Source: Tetraselmis striata (taxonomy: Eukaryota; Chlorophyta; Chlorodendrophyceae; Chlorodendrales; Chlorodendraceae). Taken from it: 64,000 bases of DNA. The notes under the pieces are model-generated. The model searched no databases and was not told the origin of the DNA. It saw only the letters and a list, made by a program, of their open reading frames with translations. Made by a program: the position numbers and the translations under genes. The stretch is from positions 1-64,000 of the forward strand of contig VCJN01002954.1 in NCBI GenBank assembly GCA_006384855.1, in the 5' to 3' direction. Shown here piece after piece: positions 56,847 to 64,000 of the stretch (position 1 is the first letter of the stretch; the number at the start of each line of letters is the position of its first letter).

Positions 56847-58990
56847 TCACGGCATGCTCCGCGAGGTGCTCAGGTCTCGGAAGCGCTGCGAGGGATGCAC
56901 CGCACCCAGGCTCTCCAGCCCCCCGTGCGAGTCAGGCCACTCCTGCCGGCATGCCTGAAAGTACATGCAGCGGCTCCATGCCACCCACGCCTGGAAGGGC
57001 ATGCGGTTGTCCCACCTGCAGCCCGCAGTGCCATTCATCAGCTTTGGCAACATGTCTAACAGCGAAATGCCCACATCTCAAAGGAAATCATCCCGATGGA
57101 CTTCAGGAATGTACTTCATATACTTTGTACACAGGAGAGCTGTAGTCGAGACTCGGAGATGTGCTACGTCAACCTCTGCACATTTTCCGTCGTTGTATGG
57201 TGGGAAATCTCTGTTCCTGCCACAACCCAACAGTCACCTTGCGCCCTCTTGGAAGATTCAGGGGGGGGGGGGGGGGGGGGGGGGGTGCTCTCACATGGTG
57301 CCCCATTGGAAGAATATCTTCAGAGCACGGGCGGCGGCCTCAGCGGCAGCTGCCCAATCGCCCTCCTGCAGGTGGATCTGCGCCATCAGCGAGTGCGGCT
57401 CCGCAATGTCCGGATTCAGGGCTACAGCGCGAGACAGTAGCGAGAGCCACTCCTCGCGTGCTGCCTCCTCTGTCACGACAGACCAGTAGGCATCGCGCGC
57501 CTCGCGTTCGTCGTCGGGCTGCAGGATGCGGGTGCAGTTGGAGAACACTGGCGGCACGACCTCGAGCTCCCCGTAGCGCGCAGCCACGTAGGCCATCTTC
57601 GAGACTTTGCTCATCCTCAGTGTGGGCTTGTATATGCCTAGGGAGGGAGGGAAGAAAATATAAAGAAAAAGGGGGGGGGGGGGGGGGGGGGGGGGGTGAG
57701 CCTGCAGAATGTGAGTGTTGCTGAATATATGGATGTGCTCGGCCGCATGGGCACATTGGCAGGTAGGTCCACAAAGGGGAGGGTGCAGCTATTCACCGGG
57801 CCACAGCGCCTTGACGCGCCCCTCCTCCAGTTCACTCTGCCACCCGAAGGACTGGTCTTGGTAGTCCGCCACCGTTTCGAGCAGAAAGGCCCCGATCTCG
57901 GCGGCGCTGCAGTGCACCGGTTCACCGGTGCGGATGTGCTTGAAGGTCAGCCCGTCCGGCGGGAGGCTCATCTCTTGCACCGCGTGTGTGTCCATGCGCT
58001 GCCGGTCAATCACGCAAAACTTGTACACCTGCACGGACCCATGCACACTGTGTCAGTGCAGCCTCCCCGCATTTATCCATCATCTCGACACGTGAATTTT
58101 CGTTGTGAGCAAGTGCATAAAAAGGCCTTGGCCTAGGCGGTAAAGCCAGTGCAACTAGCAAAACAGTAACTATAGTAATATTGCATGCCTGATATGGGGC
58201 AATCGCATCAGGTCCCGTGTCCGAAAAGAAGAGTGGCAGTGCTTTCCGTTTCAGTGAAGAAAAGGGGAGAATGGACGTCGGAGGGTGGGTGGGGGGGGGG
58301 GGGGGGGGGGCACCAAGTTTTCGGCCTCTGGTCCGATCATGTCTGCAACCTTCTGCCGGTCATGATCCGGGTTGAACAGGTTCATGCTCACGAAAGAGTT
58401 GCTGTACGCGCTGTGGAACAGGCCTGCGAGTGGGAGAGGCATATGTCATGACACGTGGCGGCGGTCGTGGCTAGCGGTGGCCGAGGTCTGCCTTGCGGTT
58501 GTGTGGTGGGCTCCGGGGACAGGCACAACGTCGACCGTCATGCTGCGGGTGGCGGATATGGCGCGTGCACGCACCCAGCCGGCACAGCGGGCGCGGCAGC
58601 CCCCACACACACATGACGTGCCACACGTCATGCAGGTGGTCGTAGAAGGAGCCGTGCTTGTGCCAAATTTCAGTAGCTGCGCTGGCGCGCAGGATGTCGA
58701 GAAACCCCGGGGCATCGGGGTCCAGTTGCGAGGGAGCCTGCAGCAGGCACGTAAAATGCCGTCATGTGCTGCCCGCGTTAGTAGGCGTTCCTAGCCTCGC
58801 ATATGACAAGACGCAGCACTCCTCGCTATGGCACTCCCCGTTCACATGCGCAGCCAGCACCTTTGGGCGACCTATGGCCCCGACAGGTGAGGATTACGCG
58901 AGCCCACCGAACGTGCGGGTTTCGTGCCTGGTGAATGATAGCCGATACTTCGGGCGGTAAAGGGAAGTGATCGGCCTCCGCCTCGGCCAT
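56847..58990 (-). CDS. DUF6817-like (HD-type) protein with C-terminal TPR-like helices
   Basis: Exons (minus): 58990-58898 (or 58913), 58737-58575, 58423-58314, 58028-57797, 57637-57295, 57015-56847. All are phase-consistent, giving about 369 aa. ATG at 58990 starts MAEAEADHFPLPPEVSAIIH. Residues about 35-150 resemble DUF6817: PGFLDILRASAATEIWHKHG, FYDHLHDVWHVM, GLFHSAYSNSFVSMNLFNPD and YKFCVIDRQRMD. The H..GSFYDHL and FHSAY histidines recall a metal-binding HD-like fold. From about residue 230 a helical tail (REEWLSLLSRAVALNPDIAE, HSLMAQIHLQEGDWAAAAEA) has TPR character and ends WDNRMPFQAWVAWSRCMYFQ. The enzymatic role is unknown. The gene converges on the Stm1/SERBP1-like gene with about 290 bp between stops. 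The exact end of exon 1 is uncertain. Confidence 0.75.
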
Positions 58991-60097
58991 CGCGGGCGTC
59001 GCGGCGCTCGGGCGATTGGGTTGGCTCTGCCCCCACAAGCGTCGGGGGCTTGGAGAAAGCGTGTGAGGGGGTTCCGGCAGATGTTGGCACGATCGAATGC
59101 GGGGGTTAGCAGTCTGAGAGGGTTTCCTGGCCGCGCCAACGACGGGTGGTGCCCGTCGCGCGGTTGCTACTGGGTTGGCGCAGCACAGAGGTCGCATTCC
59201 TCAAACTGGTCGGAAACGGTCGGATCGCCTCCGGAGTTGAGTTGGAAGGTGAGGCTAGCCGCCAAGAGCTGGACTGCCGGATAAACGTGGGGGGCTACAG
59301 GGGGATAGCAAGCGGCAGTGACGCGGCGAGCAGGGTAGGACGGTAGGTCTAGGTCCAGGGCTAAATTGTCGTTGCCCGTTTGTGCCCGCGTCGTGATTTC
59401 TGGTCGGGCGCGGTCGTGGTCGCGGAGGGCGACGACGATGGGGGCCGGGCCATTACGGGGTCAGTCCGTATTGAGTCCGCCACTCTGCCCGAATTGAACC
59501 GTTTTCACACTACGATGAGAACTGTTCGTTATTCACAACTCCCGGCAGCTCCGGGCCCAAATCACGCCCATATGCGCCTTTTAATCTTTGGTATTTTTAA
59601 AATGTTTTAACTGAGCCCAGGACGAAGTGATGGGACAAAATGACAACCGGCGCGCGAACTAGATGATACGTGCATTCTCTGGACGCTCTCCCTGTAACCA
59701 AAAAGTTAACTATACGATACGCAAGGCCCGAAATTAAACAAGGCGCCGCACATCACATCAATAAGAAAACGTTAAGTTCGCCCGGGGCGGTCATCGGCAG
59801 AAGCCGCCCAAGCATTTGACCTCGTGCCCTCTGCCTTCGCCCGACTCTACAGCGTGTAACCAAACCCCTCGCTTGACCTCTTGCGCCAACTGCGCCAACT
59901 GAGCGACGGAACCATCCAGCAGTCGCAGTCCGTCGTCAGACCCAGCTGGACACAGCTGTCTAGCCTCATCCTTCGGACTCACAGCAACAGCGAGTACCTT
60001 GGCTTTCCCGATCAGCAACAGCTTGTACCCACACGCAGGAGCTGGTGGCTCTCGCCGGGCCAGGTGATCCTGCACTGCGGGCCAGAGGCCGAGCACG
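58991..60097. other. Intergenic interval between divergent genes
   Basis: This region of about 1.1 kb lies upstream of both the DUF6817-like gene and the phosphatase gene and should hold both promoters. No TATA-like element stands out. A dispersed-repeat word (GTGCATTCTCTGGACGCTCT) lies at about 59671-59692 and an AT-rich patch at about 59570-59790. No coding sequence is seen. Confidence 0.5.
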
Positions 60098-63018
60098 ATG
60101 CCGCTGGAGGTGAGCGCGGTGGCTGCGGCGGAGGTCTTCCGCCTGTACAGCTGCTGCCAAGGCGACCCGCACACCTACGTGCTGGACCTCCGCCCGCAGA
60201 AGGAGTTCAAGAAGTCGCACCTGATGCTGGCCTACAGCATCCGTCTCACCGCGGACGAGAAGGCGCTGCTGGTGAGCGTCGGCCCGCGCCCAGTGACGAC
60301 CTGCGCACCCCGTTTTCCCCACTGACGACGTGGACGACCGGCGATGGCGGTCCGCTTGCGCCCACACAGCGCACTCACCCCACCCCAAACCCTCACAGGA
60401 CTACTCCAAGAACCAGTACGCCTTGAAGTGGAGTCCCGGCTGCTGGTGCGCGTCCCAGCGCACTAACACCCCCCCCCCCCCCCCCTTCCCGGCCTCTCTC
60501 CTCGCCCTCCGCCATCAAGTCACCTCCACCACTAACGTCACAGCCTTCTACGGGGGGGCGAGGAGGCGGCCGGCATCGTAGCCAGCAACACCTGCAAGGC
60601 ATGCGGCAGACGCGGCAGACAAAGCCACTTGCAGCTGTCCATCCATGCGGCAGGCGCGCGTGGCGAGGTGGTCCAGGGTGTGACGATGGGGAGGGGGTGG
60701 AAGGCGCCGCAGGGGGGCATAGGGCCGGGTCCAGGTTTGCTGAGAGGGAGCAGGTCCGGGGGGGGGGGGGGGGGGGGCATATGTGCTCACATGCCCTGGC
60801 ACGGCGGCGCGTGCAGGTACGGGAAGCACATCTTTGTGTACGGCGAGGCGGGCCTGAAGAAGGACCACCCGGTGCTGGAGTTTCTGCGGAGGGACGGCAA
60901 GGCGGCGCGTGTGACGTATTTCAAGGATGGGTGAGCCGCCAGGCTGGGACTAGGGGCGCTGGGAGTGGGGAGGGGGGGGGGGGGGGGGGGGGGGGGTATA
61001 GTCATGCTGATGCCTCCTCTTTCCGCCCTGCTCAGGATGGATGCCATCGCAGAGGAGTACCCCTTCCTGGTGACAGCCTCCATCAAAGCCAATGTCACCA
61101 GGAGGCCGTACCCCAGCGAGATCGTGCCGGGCCTGCTGTACCTCGGCGACTGGGACCACGCGGCCGACGCGCAGCAGCTGGAGCAGCTCAACATCCGCGG
61201 CATCCTGACCATCCACAACCACCCGGACAACCTGCGCCCTGGCCCGCGCATCAAGCACCTCAAGGCAACCCCCCTCCCCCCCCTTTCGTGCCCACCCGTA
61301 ACCACGCTTTGGGCTTGCTATACGCATGTCATGCACCAAAGAAAGAATGACTGCCGCACATATCTGGAAGCCCAACAGAGCACACCACATTTATGGCACG
61401 GACCCCCCGACTCTGTAGTGGCGCAAAACAGTGAATTCGTTTGCGACCCGGGGACCCAAGCAAATGTTACTCTTTATTGCGAACCTCCTCATGACGCTCT
61501 GACCGGTACAAGATCTAGGGATGGAAGGCGCCATCATACGCATGTATGCATGCGCGTGAGTGTGTGCCGGCATGGGCGGGTTTTAGGGTGGGGGGTGGGG
61601 GAGAATGGGGGGCGCTGGGGCGGGAGTGTGACGGCGGCTGTCGGCTGCAGATCGAGGCGCCGGATGTGGAGAGCCACGACATCTCGCAGCACTTTGTGCG
61701 GAGCTTTGACTTCATCGAGGAGGCGCGGGCGCGGAAGAGCGCGGTGCTGGTGCACTGCGGGGCAGGCGTGAGGTGGACGCCCCCCCCCCTCCCCCCCCTT
61801 CGCCCCCCGCCACGCTCCCGTGGGGTCCACTTATCCTCACATGGCGTGGTCCACTGTCAAGCAAAGGAGTGACCCCCCCCCCCCCAAACTGCCCCCCTTG
61901 CAGCCGCTCCGCCACCCTGTGCGCGGCGTACTTGATGCGCAAGCGGCTGTGGACGTGCCACCAGGCGATGACGCACGTGGTGGAGTGCCGCAGCATCGCA
62001 GACCCCAACGAGGGCTTTGTCGGCTGCCTGCACGCGCTGGGGACCGCGCTGGGCGTCAGCGCCGGCGGCCCGGCCGCCAAGGCGGGCGCCGCGGAGGCGA
62101 TGGTGGGCGAGAAGGTGGTGGTGCGCGAGGTGGGTGACGGCGGCAAGAAGGACCGGCGGCGGGAGGAGCCTCGCCACGGCCGGCACGACCGCGACCGGGA
62201 GCGCGACCGCGGGCGGGACGGCCGGCGGGAGGAGCGCAAACGGGGCCGCAGCCGGAGCCGGAGCCCCGAGCGCGGCGCGCCAGAGTGTGCGGGCGCAGGG
62301 GAGGCGTTCCTGGTGCTGGAGGTGGTGAAGGACGGCAAGGTGGTCTCCAAGCTGGAGATACCAGAGCTCAAGCCCAACCAGCGGTGCGCCGCGGCTGCGC
62401 CCCTCACCCTCCCCCCCCCCCTCCCCCCCCTCGCTCAAGTGCACGGCCGTCCGTTGAAAAGGCGGCCACCGGCGCCAATGCGCCCGCAAGAGCCCGTGTT
62501 ATGAGGCAGAGAGTGGGGTTGCATGCCGGCGATGGGTGCCGCCGCGGTGATGAGAGCACCACCTGAGCCAATAAGGACATGCCTTACCTGCCAGCGGTCA
62601 GTTGCAGGCGGTAACTATATCGGAACTAGAGCGAATGTACCTACAGGCCCGATGTGACCCCAACCTAATTCTCACTTATATCACGGGTTCTCACATGCGC
62701 GTCGGCACCTACCTACGAATGTGCGCAGTTGTTCCGCTATGGTTTCTGTCTCCACACATAACCTCTGAGAGGTTCGGCGCGGTCTCCTTTGCGGCGGTGT
62801 CATTGCTGCGTCGGAATTGTCTCGGACATATGCAGGCTGGATTCTCATCACCCTGGGCGGCACCCTGACACCGGCGCATCTCCTCCCCCGCTACCGCTGT
62901 CCCTGCCCCGTCCAGCCCCCCTCGAGGCATGACGCACATGCATGCGCTGCCTCCCCAGGTGCATCTTCGGCCGCGCGCCCACCTGCGACGTCGTCCTGGA
63001 GCACCTCTCCGTCTCAAG

Positions 63019-63049
<31 letters not shown>

Positions 63050-63547
63050 ACCCTTCCCTTAGCCCCTGCAGCACAAGACCCCCTCCCCCCCCCCCCCCCA
63101 CCCACCCATCCCACCCACCGCGCGCGTCAGGCAGTCCGCTCACACTCGGCGCGCTCAACCACCCCCCCCCTCCTTCCCCCTTCAGGCAGCACGCGCAGCT
63201 GTCGCGCGACGACGCCGGCGGCCTCTCCCTTATGGACCTCGGCACCTCGCACGGCACCAACCTGAACGACGTCTGGCTGCGCCCCAACGCCGCCAAGCAG
63301 CTGTCCGCCGGCGCCGTCATCCGCTTTGGCGCCAGCACGCGCTCCTACCGGGTGTGCCCCCCCCCCCCCCCCCCCCCCCCCCTCCCCTTCTCCCCCCCGC
63401 CCCCCGAAGAGTGCACAGCCCCACAGGCAATTGATCCCGACACACTGACGCTGAGGCTGAGCCCCCCCCCCCCCCCCGCCCCTCGTCGCTCCCCTTTCTC
63501 CCTTTCCCAAAAAGGTCGCCTCCATCAGCGGCAGCGCCAAACGCTAG
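60098..63547 (+). CDS. Rhodanese + dual-specificity phosphatase + RS-like linker + FHA fusion protein
   Basis: ATG at 60098. Exons: 60098-60271, 60399-60445, 60817-60930, 61036-61264, 61651-61772, 61904-62383, 62959-63018, 63186-63351, 63515-63547, encoding 474 aa, all in phase. Residues 1 to about 125: rhodanese-like (YVLDLRPQKEFKKSHL, HIFVYGEAGLKKDHPVLEFL, AIAEEYPFL). The active-site loop position lacks a clear Cys, as in MAP-kinase-phosphatase CH2 domains. Residues about 130-260: DSP domain (YPSEIVPGLLYLGDWDHA, candidate acid in EAPDVESHDISQHF, intact loop HCGAGVSRSAT). Residues about 285-330: Arg/Asp/Glu- and RS-rich linker ending RGRSRSRSPERG. Residues about 345-474: FHA (RCIFGRAPTCDVVLEHLSVS, RQHAQL, LGTSHGTNLNDVWL). 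The rhodanese-DSP order matches STYXL1/MKP proteins, but here the catalytic Cys is present. Intron 4 uses a GC donor (AAG|GCAACC). The FHA suggests phospho-Thr targeting and the RS linker a nuclear site; both are inference. Confidence 0.93.
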
Positions 63548-64000
63548 CGCTCATGTCGCCCACCATGCGCTCCAGAGTATATACCTTGTGGGAGGTCGGG
63601 GGCGAGGTGCGGAGCAGCAGGTGGGGGTGGCACGCTGGGGGCGACGTTGCATCCGTTCCTTGGACGGCGAAGGACGCCCCCTTGGCTGGCGGTGCAAAGA
63701 CTCAGGCTACAGGGCATGTGTCACGTAGCACACACGTAGTAGGGGCCGGTCACCAGATACGCTCAGCATCGTCGGGGCGGTGGCGGTGTCGTGCACTGTC
63801 GTGCTGTCGTGCTGTCGTGCCGCATTGGTCAGCGCGCAGCCAGCGCCCCGTGCTGCAAGTGGGGCCTGGTCGGGGCCTCGCCGCGCTGCGCCCCTCGCCG
63901 GCATTGGTGAATCGGACGTGCTGGGCCGGCCGTTGCGGGGAGGCGGTGCGTTGTATGCGTCCAGGTCGCGGGCTGGCTGCTGACACGTCTGGTGCGTCCA
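63548..64000. other. Right-edge sequence without recognised features
   Basis: GC-rich sequence after the phosphatase stop. A short CGTGCTGTCGTGCTGTCGTG repeat lies at about 63792-63822. No TGTAA and no splice-consistent exon are seen, so the phosphatase poly(A) site is not located. Confidence 0.5.

Noticed and set aside
1-64000. Long Gly-, Pro- or Ala-rich reading frames on both strands (for example 1339-2022, 9791-11350, 14544-15413)
   Set aside because: They run through G/C homopolymers or mirror real exons in other frames, many begin at non-ATG codons, and they disagree with splice-consistent gene models.
1-64000. tRNA, rRNA or other structured RNA genes
   Set aside because: I looked for tRNA B-box-like GGTTCGAATCC words and rRNA-like blocks and found none convincing; a covariance-model scan would be needed to exclude them.

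Overview
This is nuclear DNA of a green alga (Chlorophyta). Every confidently recognised gene is a multi-exon eukaryotic gene with GT-AG (and a few GC-AG) introns. The adaptin reads closest to plant/algal beta-adaptins, as I recall that family. TGTAA, the polyadenylation signal known from chlorophytes, lies 10-260 nt downstream of most stop codons. Exons are GC-rich. Nearly every intron carries an uninterrupted G or C run of about 10-39 nt, so most long Gly-rich or Pro-rich reading frames here are artefacts. I cannot name the genus.

Layout. (1) 0-3.1 kb, minus: 5' part of a UBA-UAS-UBX protein (UBXN7 type), running off the left edge. (2) 4.4-11.6 kb, plus: beta subunit of an AP-1/AP-2 clathrin adaptor, 16 exons, with a 208-bp tandem array in one intron. 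(3) 14.2-14.9 kb, plus: MOZART1, a gamma-tubulin-complex protein. (4) Starting 78 bp later, 15.0-21.1 kb, plus: NELF-B, a subunit of the RNA polymerase II pausing factor, 15 exons, with a 97-bp tandem array in the last intron. (5) 23.7-32.0 kb, minus: a GH47 ER-type alpha-1,2-mannosidase, 19 exons, with a very large coiled-coil and acidic stem. (6) 33.3-34.6 kb, minus: an unrecognised gene. (7) 35.5-36.5 kb: a 223-bp tandem array. (8) 36.7-49.6 kb: a nested mobile island, in which a DNA element of about 8.5 kb with long terminal inverted repeats has a 4.4-kb LINE inserted inside its left inverted repeat. (9) 49.6-53.6 kb: dispersed and tandem non-coding repeats. (10) 54.1-56.6 kb, plus: a Stm1/SERBP1/RGGA-type RNA-binding protein. 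(11) 56.8-59.0 kb, minus, convergent with it: a DUF6817-like protein with a TPR-like tail. (12) 60.1-63.5 kb, plus: a rhodanese, dual-specificity phosphatase, RS-like and FHA fusion protein.

The genes are ordinary single housekeeping loci and form no operon or pathway cluster. Exon junctions were set by hand from splice sites, reading-frame phase and remembered family sequence. For seven of the eight recognised gene models the exon lengths sum to an exact codon count with no internal stop; UBXN7 is truncated. The most interesting items are the GH47 stem architecture, the rhodanese-DSP-RS-FHA fusion, NELF-B in a green alga, the nested TIR element/LINE with an exact 11-bp target duplication, and the pervasive homopolymer tracts.
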